Source of the DNA: Pseudomonas zanjanensis
Lineage (GTDB): Bacteria > Pseudomonadota > Gammaproteobacteria > Pseudomonadales > Pseudomonadaceae
DNA length: 64,000 nucleotides
Assembly (NCBI RefSeq): GCF_014268745.2
Contig: NZ_JABWRB020000001.1
Location: forward strand, 1,798,001 to 1,862,000
Direction: 5' to 3'
In this document: positions 10,119 through 18,729 of the stretch, piece by piece
Numbering within the stretch: position 1 is the stretch's first letter
Layout of the letters: each line of letters begins with the position of its first letter
Notes under the pieces: model-generated
What the model was told of the DNA's origin: nothing
The model's input: only the letters and a program-made list of their open reading frames with translations
Databases searched by the model: none
Translations under genes and position numbers: made by a program

Positions 10119-10865
10119 TCAATAACCGAGGTTACGGAGGCCGCGCAGTTGGGTCAGGTTGCAGTCCAATGCGCCGGCACTGGGGCCGTTGTTGTTCAGC
10201 ACCACGTTGAGCTGCGTCATGTTGTTGACCAGGTTGCTGTTGCCCAACAGGCGAGTGTTTTGCAGCAAGCCGCCCTGGGCCACTTGTTGCAAGGTGCCGC
10301 CCTGGTTGTGGCTGGCCTGGATCGCCATCTGCACGCCGTTGCCGGTGGCAGTGACCGCGACGCTGCCGGCGGCATTGCTGCCGCTGATGGTCTGGCCCTT
10401 GGTCAACAGTTGGCCTTGGGAGGGGACAAGCGCGGGCGCCTGGCTGCTCTCCTTCACATTGATGTTGACGCTGTTGTAGGCCGTGTTGCCGTCGCCGGCG
10501 GCACGCACGCTCTGGGTCACGCCCTGGCCCGTGCCAAGGCCGGCGCCACCGGTAATGTTGCCGCTGCCCTGTTCCGGGACGCTGCCGTTACCGGTTTGCT
10601 TGATGGTGGAGACATAGAACTCGGGTTTCACGGTGGCGGCTTGGATTTGCATGGTGCTGCTGGCGCCGATCAGGTCGCCGCTGGCGTTGCGCCAGGTACT
10701 GCTCATGACGATGCCGAAGCTGATGACGCGGCCGGGCATGACATAACGACCGCGCAGCTCGGCGAGCTCCTGGTCCTTGACCTCGATGGGTTTGAAACCG
10801 GCATGGGCATAGCCCGAGGCGGTCGCGAGCAGGCAGGCCAGCGACAGCCAGTGTGAAGTTTTCAT
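10119..10865 (-). CDS. fapE: FapE, amyloid-associated secreted protein
   Basis: FapE is a minor component found with Fap fibrils outside the cell. The 248-residue precursor has a signal peptide ([22 protein letters not shown]). The mature part is rich in Gly, Asn, Gln and Ser and contains segments such as [19 protein letters not shown], which resemble the amyloid-repeat composition of FapB and FapC. A single cysteine (ALDCN) is near the C-terminus. The gene lies between fapD and fapF in the canonical order, so identification rests on position plus composition. Confidence 0.88.
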   Translation of the reverse strand: MKTSHWLSLACLLATASGYAHAGFKPIEVKDQELAELRGRYVMPGRVISFGIVMSSTWRNASGDLIGASSTMQIQAATVKPEFYVSTIKQTGNGSVPEQGSGNITGGAGLGTGQGVTQSVRAAGDGNTAYNSVNINVKESSQAPALVPSQGQLLTKGQTISGSNAAGSVAVTATGNGVQMAIQASHNQGGTLQQVAQGGLLQNTRLLGNSNLVNNMTQLNVVLNNNGPSAGALDCNLTQLRGLRNLGY

Positions 10866-10923
10866 GTGCTGCTCCCGGAGCGTCCTGCTCCTTTTTGTAC
10901 TTATTGTTGGCAGTGGTCGGCGA

Positions 10924-11604
10924 TTAGAAAAAGTCGCTCTGTATGAAGCCGAAATCCATCAATTCCGCATCCCTGACCGGGTTGAAACCGTCCAGCTTGT
11001 TACGGGCCGTCAGCGGTTGAGGAGGGCTGCGTAGGGCATTGGTCTTGTCATAGCCCGGGCCGACGATCGCGAAGACGATGCCGTTCCAGCCTTTGACGAA
11101 CTCATCGTGGGAATAGCGTTTGTGCCCCAGCACCGGGTCGCCGATGTAGACCCATTGCTTGTCGGCTCGCTGCAATACCACGAAGTGCTTGTAGCCGCGT
11201 ATTTCCATCAGGACCACCACCGGGATCGTCACCGCTTCGAGTTTCTCCGGCGGTATCCGGTAGCCTCGGGCACGCATGCCGATGGTTTCCACGTAGCGCT
11301 TCATGTCCAGCATGGAAAAGCCCTGGGTGCGAACCAGGTCATGGTCGGCATTGACCAGCATGCCTTTGATGACGTGCTCTTCATCGACGTCGAGCCAATA
11401 GGCTTGGCGTAGCACCGTCGCCAGGGCGGCGGCGCCGCAACTGAAGTCGGTTTTCTGTTCGACGATGTCGCTGAACTTGCGCTCGCGTACGCTTTGCACC
11501 GGTTTGTAGACCAGCATGCCGCCAGGCAGGGCGGCGACCGGCATCTGCGCCGCTTCGGCCATACAGGCCAGGCAGAGCAACAGGGAAACGGCAGTGACAC
11601 GCAT
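10924..11604 (-). CDS. fapD: FapD, C39-family peptidase of the amyloid system
   Basis: This periplasmic cysteine peptidase is required for Fap secretion and processing. The 226-residue precursor starts at the ATG at 11604; a TTG two codons upstream is also open. It has a signal peptide (MRVTAVSLLLCLACMAEA). The C39 (bacteriocin-processing) catalytic set is visible: Gln50, Cys56 in DFSCGAAALATVLRQ, His140 in GYKHFVVL and Asp156 in YIGDPVLG. Unlike ABC-linked C39 domains it stands alone. A REP doublet separates it from fapC. Confidence 0.92.
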   Translation of the reverse strand: MRVTAVSLLLCLACMAEAAQMPVAALPGGMLVYKPVQSVRERKFSDIVEQKTDFSCGAAALATVLRQAYWLDVDEEHVIKGMLVNADHDLVRTQGFSMLDMKRYVETIGMRARGYRIPPEKLEAVTIPVVVLMEIRGYKHFVVLQRADKQWVYIGDPVLGHKRYSHDEFVKGWNGIVFAIVGPGYDKTNALRSPPQPLTARNKLDGFNPVRDAELMDFGFIQSDFF

Positions 11605-11685
11605 GATCAATACGCCTGATGGACATCCGGGAAAAAAGCCCCGTTTCCCAGCTGCACCGTTCGTCTAGAGCATTGAAATGAGTCC

Positions 11686-11777
11686 GTGGCGAGGGAGCTT
11701 GCTCCCGCTGGGCTGCGGAGCGGCCCCAAGTTTTTGCGGTTGCTGCGCAACCGAGCGGGAGCAAGCTCCCTCGCCAC
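11686..11777. repeat. REP doublet inside the fap operon (fapC/fapD junction)
   Basis: Two inverted GTGGCGAGGGAGC-type REPs form a hairpin between fapC and fapD. In an operon mRNA such a structure can stop 3' exonucleases. It could raise fapABC message over fapDEF. Confidence 0.88.
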
Positions 11778-11839
11778 AAGATTCATCCAAACCCTAGGGA
11801 AACAGCATTGCTGTTGCCGGGGCTCCGTTTCACCCGCGC

Positions 11840-12811
11840 TTACATGCAAGCCTTGCAGCCAGCCGCGATGGACAGCGAGTTGCTTTGCTGGTTGCCCACG
11901 CCCGCCGACACGTTGGCGCCGCCGTTACCGGAGAAGCCGTTCATGGAGTTGGTCATGGTGGCGTTGTTGATCACAGGGTTTTTCCAACCGTCGCGGGTCA
12001 GCACCTGCTGGGTGTTGCTGCCGGCCAGTTCGAAAGTCCCCACGGCGGAGAACTTGAACTTGTCGTCATCGTGGCCGCCGCCGTAGCCACCTTTGTTGCC
12101 CCAGCCGCCGTCGTCTTCGACGGTACCGGTGCCTTTGGCCTTGAAGGAGCCGGACGCCTCATAGGAACTGGTGAGGGTAACGACCTCGTTCTTCTTCACG
12201 CCTTTGTTGTCGACCACCAGGCCGGTGGACGACTGGTCAGCCGCTGCTGCGGCCTGGGCGACCCGACCGCCCGACACCGCGATAGCCAGGTTGTTTTTCT
12301 GCTGGTTGAAGTTGCCGGCGGTCACGTTGATGCCGATGTTGCCGGAGCCGCTGTTGCCCGCGTTGGTGAGCGAGGCGTTGTTTTGCGCGGAGTTGTTTTT
12401 CACATAGTTGTTGTTATTGACCTGAGTGGCGCTGGATGCGGCCACCGCGCTACCGAAGATGAAGCTTTCGTCGGCGGTGGCCAATGCGGCGGCGTTGTCT
12501 TGCTGGTTGCCATCGCCGGCGGCGATGTTGGCGCCCATGTTGCCGTTGCTGCCATTGAGCGAGTCAGTGGCCTCGGCGGTGTTTCGGGTCGCCTGGTTGG
12601 TCACAACGTTGCTGTCGCTATTTTGCACATCCAGCACCGTGGCCCCAGCGCCGGCGCTGATGGAGAGCAATTGTTCCAGCGTTGGCCCTTTGGGACCATG
12701 GTTGCCATGGCCGTTGCCATGGCCGTTGCCGTTTCCGTCAGCCTGTGCAGCCATTGCCATGACAGCGGCGAGAGCGAAAACCAATGGTTTGAGTGCCATT
12801 GTAGGTTTCAT
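11840..12811 (-). CDS. fapC: FapC, major functional amyloid subunit
   Basis: FapC is the main structural protein of Pseudomonas amyloid fibrils. The 323-residue precursor has a signal peptide (about 1-24). A His/Gly/Asn-rich stretch follows (25-39, repeats of GNGHGNGHG). Three imperfect amyloid repeats carry the pattern N..A.....GN.G.N..AG..NQQ.N..A: R1 about 68-110, R2 about 133-177 and R3 about 280-317. Linker 1 is short. Linker 2 (about 180-270) is long and includes a GGWGNKGGYGGGHDDD segment. The C-terminus is a CxxC pair (Cys319, Cys322), a feature of the family. An AAGGAG box lies seven bases before the ATG. Confidence 0.95.
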   Translation of the reverse strand: MKPTMALKPLVFALAAVMAMAAQADGNGNGHGNGHGNHGPKGPTLEQLLSISAGAGATVLDVQNSDSNVVTNQATRNTAEATDSLNGSNGNMGANIAAGDGNQQDNAAALATADESFIFGSAVAASSATQVNNNNYVKNNSAQNNASLTNAGNSGSGNIGINVTAGNFNQQKNNLAIAVSGGRVAQAAAAADQSSTGLVVDNKGVKKNEVVTLTSSYEASGSFKAKGTGTVEDDGGWGNKGGYGGGHDDDKFKFSAVGTFELAGSNTQQVLTRDGWKNPVINNATMTNSMNGFSGNGGANVSAGVGNQQSNSLSIAAGCKACM

Positions 12812-12873
12812 GGTGTTTCTCCTTGCGTGTCGTTGGTTAAGTGTTGGTACTTTCTTATGCCCACTGCGCCGGA

Positions 12874-13467
12874 TCAGTCAGCGACCCGGATGCTCAGGGT
12901 GTTAGCCATGCGGTTCCCCACCCCGGCACTCTGGTTCACCTGAATCACCCCTCGGCTGCCGGTGAAGGCCTGGTCGCTGGTAACGACCTGGCGACTGCCG
13001 GTTGGGGCGCCAGTTGCGCCTGAGTTCGGTAGCAACGCCACGTTCTGTTGGGACAGGGCGCTGTCGTCAATGCTCTGCGGATGGGCACTGATGCCCACCC
13101 GCATGACATTGGCCATCTGGTTGTTGGCCCCGGCGGACTGGTTCACGCCCAGCACGCCGTTGCCGTTGGTAAAGGAGTGGCCACCGATACGGGCGGTGGC
13201 GTTCATGGAGGGGTTGGCCTGGGTGTCGACGCTTTGCTGTACGCGGGTGCTGGCCTGGGCGTGGCTGCCAATGGCAATGGCCCGAGTGTTGGTTTGCTGG
13301 ATTTGGTCGCCGGCCGCCTGGTTGACGTTGAAGTTGCCGGTGTACTGGCTGCCGGAATCCTGCAGGTTGGCGTTGCTGACCACCGCCACGCCCGAATCGG
13401 CAAATACCGTGAAAGAACTGAGCAGGGACAGCATGACCAGGGCGAGTAGAAACAGGACGGGTTTCAT
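12874..13467 (-). CDS. fapB: FapB, minor amyloid subunit/nucleator
   Basis: This secreted minor subunit is thought to nucleate FapC polymerisation. The 197-residue precursor has a signal peptide ending TVFA-DSG. Three repeats are easy to align: GNFNVNQAAGDQIQQTN, GVLGVNQSAGANNQMAN and GVIQVNQSAGVGNRMAN. Their core VNQ(A/S)AG is like that of FapC but more regular. The C-terminus is LSIRVAD, with no CxxC pair in this copy. The start codon lies one base after the fapA stop, so the two are translationally coupled. Confidence 0.92.
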   Translation of the reverse strand: MKPVLFLLALVMLSLLSSFTVFADSGVAVVSNANLQDSGSQYTGNFNVNQAAGDQIQQTNTRAIAIGSHAQASTRVQQSVDTQANPSMNATARIGGHSFTNGNGVLGVNQSAGANNQMANVMRVGISAHPQSIDDSALSQQNVALLPNSGATGAPTGSRQVVTSDQAFTGSRGVIQVNQSAGVGNRMANTLSIRVAD

Positions 13468-13468
13468 G

Positions 13469-13915
13469 TCACTGACCTCCCGCCAATCGACCCAGCGGGG
13501 CCAGGCCGGAACTCAGCGAGCGGTTGATGGTGCCAGAGATCGCTCCGCCGCTGCCGCCACCGTGGCCGGCATTCATGCCCGGCATGCCGTTGGGGTTGGT
13601 GACCACGTTCAGGCCCTGCACGCCGGTATTGGGGGTGACGATGTTGCGGATCGACGAACCGCTGGCCACGCTGGCGAATTCGCCATCGCTCAGTTCGGTG
13701 CTATTGGTCGCCTGGTTGATGCGTTCGGAGGGATTGGCATTGACGGTGGTCGGGTAGGGGTCTTTGCCACCGTTGCGACCGATTGCGATGGGTTGCACGT
13801 CACGGTTGAGTACGATGACGCCGTTGCCCTCGGCCTGCGCGGGCAGGCTGAACGTTGCGCCGGCGGCGCAGCCGATGAATAGCAGGCAGGTCATACCCCT
13901 GTCGAACATCCCCAT
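13469..13915 (-). CDS. fapA: FapA, periplasmic chaperone-like protein of the fap system
   Basis: First gene of the operon. FapA influences the FapB/FapC composition of fibrils and is proposed to act as a periplasmic chaperone. The 148-residue precursor has a signal peptide (about 1-28, ending LPAQA-EGNG). The body is low-complexity and rich in Asn, Gly and Ser, with a Gly/His patch (GMNAGHGGGSGG) near the end. The ATG at 13915 is chosen because AAGGA lies eight bases upstream. A sigma-54 promoter ends about 45 bp before it. Confidence 0.9.
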   Translation of the reverse strand: MGMFDRGMTCLLFIGCAAGATFSLPAQAEGNGVIVLNRDVQPIAIGRNGGKDPYPTTVNANPSERINQATNSTELSDGEFASVASGSSIRNIVTPNTGVQGLNVVTNPNGMPGMNAGHGGGSGGAISGTINRSLSSGLAPLGRLAGGQ

Positions 13916-13970
13916 GGCATCGATTCCTTCTTCGGTACGCTGGCCCTAGTCAGCGTTGCGAAGTGGGGAA

Positions 13971-13988
13971 GAGCAGGTGTTGTGCCGG
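13971..13988 (-). promoter_or_regulatory. sigma-54 (-24/-12) promoter of the fap operon
   Basis: Read on the minus strand this is CGGCACAACACCTGCTC. The invariant GG (13986-13985) and GC (13974-13973) are exactly ten bases apart, and GGCAC matches the -24 consensus (TGGCAC-N5-TTGC). The predicted transcription start is near 13961, about 46 bases before the fapA ATG. Confidence 0.72.
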
Positions 13989-14050
13989 GTTTTGAATTAC
14001 CTGTGAATTCAATGAGTTGAGTTCAGGCGCGCGCAGCGGGGGAAGAAACC

Positions 14051-14068
14051 TGTTTCAGCGCTGAGACA
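14051..14068. promoter_or_regulatory. putative enhancer-binding site 1 for the fap activator
   Basis: TGTTTCAGCGCTGAGACA is an 18-bp palindrome with one mismatched pair (TGTYTCA-N4-TGARACA). Its centre is about 100 bp upstream of the predicted fap start, the usual distance for a sigma-54 activator site. Confidence 0.6.
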
Positions 14069-14132
14069 ACGCACAGGATGGCCAACCGGCTGCACGCTGT
14101 TCCAGGGCTCTGGATCCAGGTTTTTGGGTGGG

Positions 14133-14150
14133 TGTTTCAGTGACTTGACA
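14133..14150. promoter_or_regulatory. putative enhancer-binding site 2 (degenerate)
   Basis: TGTTTCAGTGACTTGACA keeps the left half perfectly and GACA of the right half, with the same 18-bp span. It is centred about 82 bp upstream of site 1. It is weaker than the flanking sites. Confidence 0.4.
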
Positions 14151-14205
14151 GTCTTGATGACAATCATCTGAAACGATGTTGGATCCGGGTTTGCCGCGAG
14201 CGTGA

Positions 14206-14223
14206 TGTTTCAAACGTGAGACA
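14206..14223. promoter_or_regulatory. putative enhancer-binding site 3 for the fap activator
   Basis: TGTTTCAAACGTGAGACA repeats both half-sites of site 1 exactly with the same N4 spacer but a different spacer sequence. Conservation is therefore in the contacts, not in the whole segment. It abuts the stop codon of the preceding gene. Confidence 0.6.
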
Positions 14224-14225
14224 AA

Positions 14226-14750
14226 TCATCCTGCGGTCAGTTGGGCGACGGCCGCGAACACTTGCCGCTGGCGTTGCGCCCAGTTGCCCCGAATGATCTG
14301 GAACGGTTGCCGATGTCGACTCAGCCACGCCTCGATGGCGTCGAAAAAAGCCAGTCGTTCTGCCAGCTCGGGTTGGCAACGCAAACCGTCGCCAGTCCAT
14401 TCGACCTGCTCGGGGCTCAACAGCAGCTGCAAGTCGTAATGACGGGCCAGCAACGCCGGTTCGAGCCAGTCCGGGCAGTCACCAAAAAGGGTCTGGCTCC
14501 AGAGGATGTTGCTCAACAGGTGGGTGTCGAGGATCAATAGCGAGGGTCGGCGGGCACGTGCCTCGTCTTCCCAGGCCAACTGGCCGGAGGCGATGTCAGT
14601 GATGTCCGCCAGGCACGTATCGCGCTGGGTCTGCTCCATGAAATGGCGCACGTACTCGTCCACCCGCACGCCACCAAAATGTGCCTGGAGTTGCGCCGCC
14701 AGCCAACTCTTGCCGCTGGATTCCGGGCCGGTCAGGACCACCACCTTCAT
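14226..14750 (-). CDS. NadR-like AAA ATPase/nicotinamide riboside kinase
   Basis: This 174-residue P-loop protein starts MKVVVLTGPESSGKSWLAAQL. The Walker A is GPESSGKS (8-15), as in the kinase domain of NadR. DTHLLSNILWSQTLFGD follows, as in ribosylnicotinamide kinases. The adenylyltransferase domain of full NadR is absent. The gene starts in an ATGA overlap (14747-14750) with pnuC, so uptake and phosphorylation of nicotinamide riboside are probably co-translated. The frame is open to 14927, but the upstream part lies inside pnuC. Function is by family and context. Confidence 0.82.
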   Translation of the reverse strand: MKVVVLTGPESSGKSWLAAQLQAHFGGVRVDEYVRHFMEQTQRDTCLADITDIASGQLAWEDEARARRPSLLILDTHLLSNILWSQTLFGDCPDWLEPALLARHYDLQLLLSPEQVEWTGDGLRCQPELAERLAFFDAIEAWLSRHRQPFQIIRGNWAQRQRQVFAAVAQLTAG

Positions 14751-15310
14751 GCGCGCAGGGCCGGGTCGGCGCGCCATTCCCGCCAGCCTTGCACGGCCAG
14801 CAACGTGAACAGGGCGTAGAGCGCGGCGGTCAAGTGCAAGCCCTTGTAGATGAACAGGCCGACGAAGATCACGTCCAGGAGGATCCACAACGGCCAGCAT
14901 TGCACGCGTTTTTGCGCCATCCACCATTGAGCGACGAGGCTGAAACCGGTGAGCGCGGCATCGAGCCAGGGCTGGGCGGCGTCGGTCCAGTGGGCCATGG
15001 CGGCTCCCAACAGCAGGCTGCCCGCCGCGCCGATGGCCAGGCCGAGCAGCACCGACGGCCCACCGAGATGGCTGACCTGACGCCCATCATGATTGTGCCC
15101 GGCACGGGTCCATTGCCACCAGCCGTAGAGTTGCAACACTGCGTAGACCACCTGCAGCAGCATGTCCGAGTACAACTTCACTTCGAAAAAAATCCAGCTG
15201 TACAGCAACACCATGACCAGGCCGATCGGCCAGCACCAGGGGTTCTGCTTGACGGTCAACCAGACAGCGATCACGCCGAGGGCTGCGGCAAACAGTTCAA
15301 GCCCGGACAT
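14747..15310 (-). CDS. pnuC: nicotinamide riboside transporter PnuC
   Basis: This inner-membrane facilitator takes up nicotinamide riboside for NAD salvage. The 187-residue protein starts at the ATG at 15310, chosen for its AAGGA box six bases upstream. It begins MSGLELFAAALGVIAVWLTVKQNPWCWPIGLV, the typical PnuC N-terminus, and has about seven membrane segments. Conserved aromatic motifs include YAVLQLYGWWQWTR. The following kinase gene overlaps by four bases and would trap the imported riboside by phosphorylation. Confidence 0.9.
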   Translation of the reverse strand: MSGLELFAAALGVIAVWLTVKQNPWCWPIGLVMVLLYSWIFFEVKLYSDMLLQVVYAVLQLYGWWQWTRAGHNHDGRQVSHLGGPSVLLGLAIGAAGSLLLGAAMAHWTDAAQPWLDAALTGFSLVAQWWMAQKRVQCWPLWILLDVIFVGLFIYKGLHLTAALYALFTLLAVQGWREWRADPALRA

Positions 15311-15394
15311 GGCGGTTCCTTGGGGAAAGAGGAGAGGGCGGCGATTGTAAACGCTATGGCGTGGAGAGCTCCAATACCATTGTTGGTTGAGCCT

Positions 15395-15553
15395 GTGGCG
15401 AGGGAGCTTGCTCCCGCTGGGCTCTGTGGTGACCACCCAACCTGAAAAGACCCACACAGAACCAATGTGGGAGCGGGCTTGCTCGCGAATGCTGTCCTTC
15501 AGTCATGCATTTGCTGACTGTTACACCGCATTCGCGAGCAAGCCCGCTCCCAC
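15395..15553. repeat. REP cluster (one single element plus one doublet)
   Basis: A single GTGGCGAGGGAGC-type REP at 15395-15420 is followed by an inverted GTGGGAGCGGGCTTGC doublet at 15467-15553. The cluster fills the space between pnuC and the chemoreceptor gene. Otherwise the 15311-15570 gap holds nothing recognisable. Confidence 0.88.
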
Positions 15554-15570
15554 AAGGGGTTCATCAATCC

Positions 15571-17205
15571 TTAGACCCGGAACTGCTTGAGCAACCCGTT
15601 AAGCTGTTCACTCAGCGCCTTCAGGCGGCTGCTTGCCTGGCTGGACTGTTCGGCGGCCATGGCGGTGCTGTGGGACAGTCCGGCGGCCTGGGTGACGTTC
15701 TGGTTGATGTCTTCTACCACATGGGCCTGTTGCAGGGTGGCGCTGGCAATGGAGGCGTTCAGGCTGTTGAGGTTGCGCAGGGCCTGGCCGATGGCGTTGA
15801 GGCTGGCACCGGCCAGGCCCGCCTGTTCTATGGTCAATTGCGAGGCACGGCTGCTGTCGCCGATGACTTTTACGGCAGCTTCGGAATGGGTTTGCAGGCG
15901 CTCGATCATCGACTGGATCTCAGCGGTGGACTTCTGCGTACGCTGGGCCAGCAGCCGCACTTCATCGGCGACCACCGCAAAGCCCCGGCCTTGTTCGCCA
16001 GCGCGGGCGGCTTCGATCGCAGCGTTGAGGGCCAGCAGGTTGGTCTGCTCGGCGATGGAGCGGATCACCTCCAGCACGCTGCCAATCTGGGTACTTTCAC
16101 TGGCCAGGGTGCGAATCACTTCCACCGCCTGGTCGATGGTCTGGGACAGGCGATCGATCTGTTGCAAGCTGCCGTCGATGTTGACCTGGCCTTGCTGGGC
16201 CTGGGATTCGGCGTCGCGCATCTCGCTGGCGGCGTGCTCGGCGTTCTTGGCCACGTCCTGCACGCCATACGTCACTTCATTGATCGCTGTGGCCACCAGT
16301 TCCATTTGTTGCGACTGCTGCTGGCTGCGTTCCTGGGCTTGAGCCGCGTCGCTGCCCAACTCGTTGGAAGATTGCCCCAGCTCACTGGCAGAAGCCTGCA
16401 ATTGGCTCACCACTTGGCGCAGTTTGGCGGTAAAGGCGTTGAAATGCCGGGCCAGTTGGGTGACTTCGTCCTGGCCGTGGGTGTCGAGGGTGCGGGTCAG
16501 GTCGCTCTCGCCGCTGGCGATGTTGGCCATGGCGTTGACGGTCTCTTGGAGCGGGCGGACGATGCTGCGTACGATCAAGGTCAGCAGGAGACCCATGACC
16601 AGAGTGATGGCCAGGCCAATTAACGAAGCCTTGATCACCTGGGACTGGAATTCTGCCTGGACGTCATCCACGTACACGCCGGAACCGATGATCCAGCCCC
16701 ACGGTTCGAACAGCTTGACGTAGGAAGTCTTGCCGACCGGTGCTTCGGCCCCTGGCTTGGGCCAGAGGTAGTTGATCATGCCGGCGCCCTTGGCCTTGGC
16801 GATGGCGACCATCTCGTTGAACAATGCGTAGCCGTTCGGGTCGCGGATCGCCGAGAGGTTTTGGCCTTCAAGCTTCGGGTTGGTCGGGTGCATGACCATG
16901 ACTGGCGTCAGGTCGTTGATCCAGAAGTAGTCACTCTGGTCATAGCGCAGGCCTCGCACCGCGCTGAGGGCTTGCTTCTGCGCCGCCTCGCGGGTCAGGG
17001 TGCCGGCGGTTTCCAGCCCATGGTAGTAGCTCAATACGCCGCTGGCGGTCTGCACCACATGCTGGGTTTTCTGCACCTTGGCCTGATACAGATCCGTGTG
17101 GATCTGCTTGAGCATAAAGGCGCCGAGCGTGAACAACATCACGACGGCCACGACCAGGATGAGCCACAAGCGTCGGCTGATCGACACACTGCGCAAGCTA
17201 TTCAT
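15571..17205 (-). CDS. methyl-accepting chemotaxis protein with sCache_2 sensor
   Basis: This 544-residue transducer has a first membrane segment at about 12-33 and a periplasmic single-Cache domain at about 35-185. The markers [38 protein letters not shown] and [14 protein letters not shown] are typical of sCache_2 receptors for small organic acids. A second membrane segment (190-212), HAMP and the methyl-accepting domain follow. The hairpin tip [32 protein letters not shown] is intact. It has no C-terminal CheR-binding pentapeptide. The ligand cannot be read from sequence. It appears monocistronic. Confidence 0.92.
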   Translation of the reverse strand: MNSLRSVSISRRLWLILVVAVVMLFTLGAFMLKQIHTDLYQAKVQKTQHVVQTASGVLSYYHGLETAGTLTREAAQKQALSAVRGLRYDQSDYFWINDLTPVMVMHPTNPKLEGQNLSAIRDPNGYALFNEMVAIAKAKGAGMINYLWPKPGAEAPVGKTSYVKLFEPWGWIIGSGVYVDDVQAEFQSQVIKASLIGLAITLVMGLLLTLIVRSIVRPLQETVNAMANIASGESDLTRTLDTHGQDEVTQLARHFNAFTAKLRQVVSQLQASASELGQSSNELGSDAAQAQERSQQQSQQMELVATAINEVTYGVQDVAKNAEHAASEMRDAESQAQQGQVNIDGSLQQIDRLSQTIDQAVEVIRTLASESTQIGSVLEVIRSIAEQTNLLALNAAIEAARAGEQGRGFAVVADEVRLLAQRTQKSTAEIQSMIERLQTHSEAAVKVIGDSSRASQLTIEQAGLAGASLNAIGQALRNLNSLNASIASATLQQAHVVEDINQNVTQAAGLSHSTAMAAEQSSQASSRLKALSEQLNGLLKQFRV

Positions 17206-17442
17206 ACGCTGTCACTCCGGTTTTTTATTCTTGTCATATCGACGGCCGGCACTGTAACGCCCGGCCGCTATCGGTCATTGACCTGAGTCACAACGCGGCA
17301 GCGTTATCAGGGCTTGTCTGATAGGATTTCGGCCCCGCGGCGCAAAACCTGAGCCTGTTCTGATTTTTTCATTGGTTTTTTTTGGATGATCGCAGCTATC
17401 GTGCAGCCGCTGCGTGGACCTGTATGACACTTGAATAGCGAT

Positions 17443-17469
17443 AAGACCCGCATGAACAGGGTCTTTTTT
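17443..17469 (+). promoter_or_regulatory. terminator-like hairpin in the uppP leader
   Basis: AAGACCC and GGGTCTT form a 7-bp stem with a nine-base loop, followed by six T residues. The hairpin ends ten bases before the uppP ATG and abuts the GGGGGA ribosome site. No + strand gene precedes it, so it belongs to the uppP leader. It could act as an attenuator or a translational block. The remaining 17206-17442 gap shows no other feature. Confidence 0.5.
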
Positions 17470-17478
17470 GGGGGATGA

Positions 17479-18309
17479 ATGGATTTGTGGACGGCCTTTT
17501 CGGCATTGATTCTTGGCGTAGTAGAGGGTTTGACGGAGTTTCTGCCGATTTCCAGCACGGGGCACCAGATCATCGTCGCCGACTTGCTCGAGTTCGGTGG
17601 CGAACGTGCAATGGCATTCAACATCATCATCCAGCTCGGCGCGATCCTCGCGGTGGTCTGGGAGTTCCGGCGCAAGATCTTCGACGTGGTGCTGGGCCTG
17701 CCGACGCAACCCGGCGCCCGCCGGTTTACCGCCAACCTGCTGATTGCCTTCTTTCCCGCCGTGATACTGGGCGTGTTGTTTGCCGACTGGATCCACCATT
17801 ACCTGTTCAACCCGGTCACCGTGGCCGCCGCTCTGGTGGTGGGCGGCCTGGTGATGCTCTGGGCCGAAAAGCGCCAGCACCAGGTGCATGCTGAAACGGT
17901 GGACGATATTTCCTGGAAGGATGCGTTGAAGGTCGGTCTGGCCCAGTGCATTGCAATGATCCCGGGTACATCCCGTTCCGGTGCGACCATCATCGGGGGC
18001 TTGCTCTTCGGGCTGTCACGCAAGACCGCCACCGAGTTTTCGTTCTTCCTGGCGATGCCGACCATGGTCGGTGCGGCCGTGTACTCGGGCTACAAGTACC
18101 GTGAGCTGTTCGTGCCGGCGGATTTCCCGGTGTTCGCCATCGGTTTCGTCACGGCGTTCATCTTCGCCATGATCGCGGTCAAGGGCCTGCTACGGTTCAT
18201 CGCCAGTCACAGCTACGCCGTGTTCGCCTGGTATCGGATTGCGTTCGGCCTGCTGATCCTGGCCACCTGGCAGTTCGGTTGGGTTGACTGGACCGCCGCC
18301 AAGCCATGA
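17479..18309 (+). CDS. uppP: undecaprenyl-diphosphatase (BacA/UppP)
   Basis: This integral membrane phosphatase recycles undecaprenyl pyrophosphate to the monophosphate carrier used for peptidoglycan and surface polysaccharides. Excess gives bacitracin resistance. The 276-residue protein has the two family signatures [15 protein letters not shown] (about 16-30) and [10 protein letters not shown] (about 161-170), with eight or so hydrophobic segments. The stop overlaps the next ATG (ATGA at 18306-18309). The unusual leader hairpin is listed separately. Confidence 0.94.
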   Translation: MDLWTAFSALILGVVEGLTEFLPISSTGHQIIVADLLEFGGERAMAFNIIIQLGAILAVVWEFRRKIFDVVLGLPTQPGARRFTANLLIAFFPAVILGVLFADWIHHYLFNPVTVAAALVVGGLVMLWAEKRQHQVHAETVDDISWKDALKVGLAQCIAMIPGTSRSGATIIGGLLFGLSRKTATEFSFFLAMPTMVGAAVYSGYKYRELFVPADFPVFAIGFVTAFIFAMIAVKGLLRFIASHSYAVFAWYRIAFGLLILATWQFGWVDWTAAKP

Positions 18310-18725
18310 ACGAGTCAGGCACCCGCAAACGCGCTGGGGGCAATGCCGGCGGCGGCGTGCAAAACCTGCGGCTCAAACTGATGGTGTTTGCGCTGGTCTG
18401 CGCCTTGCCGCTGTTCGGTTCACTGCTGTTCGGACTACGGGCAGTATCGTGGGTGCCGATGGCGGCCTATGGTGTCGTCAGCCTGGTGGCGTTCCTGCTG
18501 TACTGGAGCGACAAGCGCAAGGCCCGCGCCGACGCCTGGCGTATCCCGGAGAACGTGCTGCATGCGCTGGAGCTGGCTGGCGGTTGGCCCGGGGCCTTGC
18601 TGGCCCAGCAGTTGTTTCGCCACAAGACCCGCAAAGTATCGTTTCAAGTGGTGTTCTGGTTCATCGTGCTGTTGCACCAGGTGTTCTGGATCGACCAGTT
18701 GTTCCTGGGCAGCTCTCTATTTTGA
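18306..18725 (+). CDS. DUF1294 family membrane protein
   Basis: This 139-residue protein has a basic, glycine-rich N-terminus and about three or four membrane segments ([54 protein letters not shown]). The central motif [43 protein letters not shown] is the hallmark of DUF1294 proteins. Some homologues have an added cold-shock domain, which this one lacks. It is translationally coupled to uppP. The function is unknown. Confidence 0.85.
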   Translation: MNESGTRKRAGGNAGGGVQNLRLKLMVFALVCALPLFGSLLFGLRAVSWVPMAAYGVVSLVAFLLYWSDKRKARADAWRIPENVLHALELAGGWPGALLAQQLFRHKTRKVSFQVVFWFIVLLHQVFWIDQLFLGSSLF

Positions 18726-18729
18726 ATGG

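Larger units (their letters stand above)
13916..14225. other. control region upstream of fapA
   Basis: This 310-bp region has no gene. It lies between fapA and the stop codon of the NadR-like gene (both minus strand). It holds the sigma-54 promoter and three TGTTTCA-type palindromes listed separately. The short direct repeat GGATCC(A/G)GGTTT occurs at about 14112-14124 and 14181-14193. Confidence 0.7.

Noticed and set aside
14750..14927. N-terminal extension of the NadR-like protein
   Set aside because: The open frame upstream of MKVVVLTGPESSGKS lies inside pnuC and translates to low-complexity Arg/Pro/Ala sequence. The ATGA overlap fixes the start at 14750.
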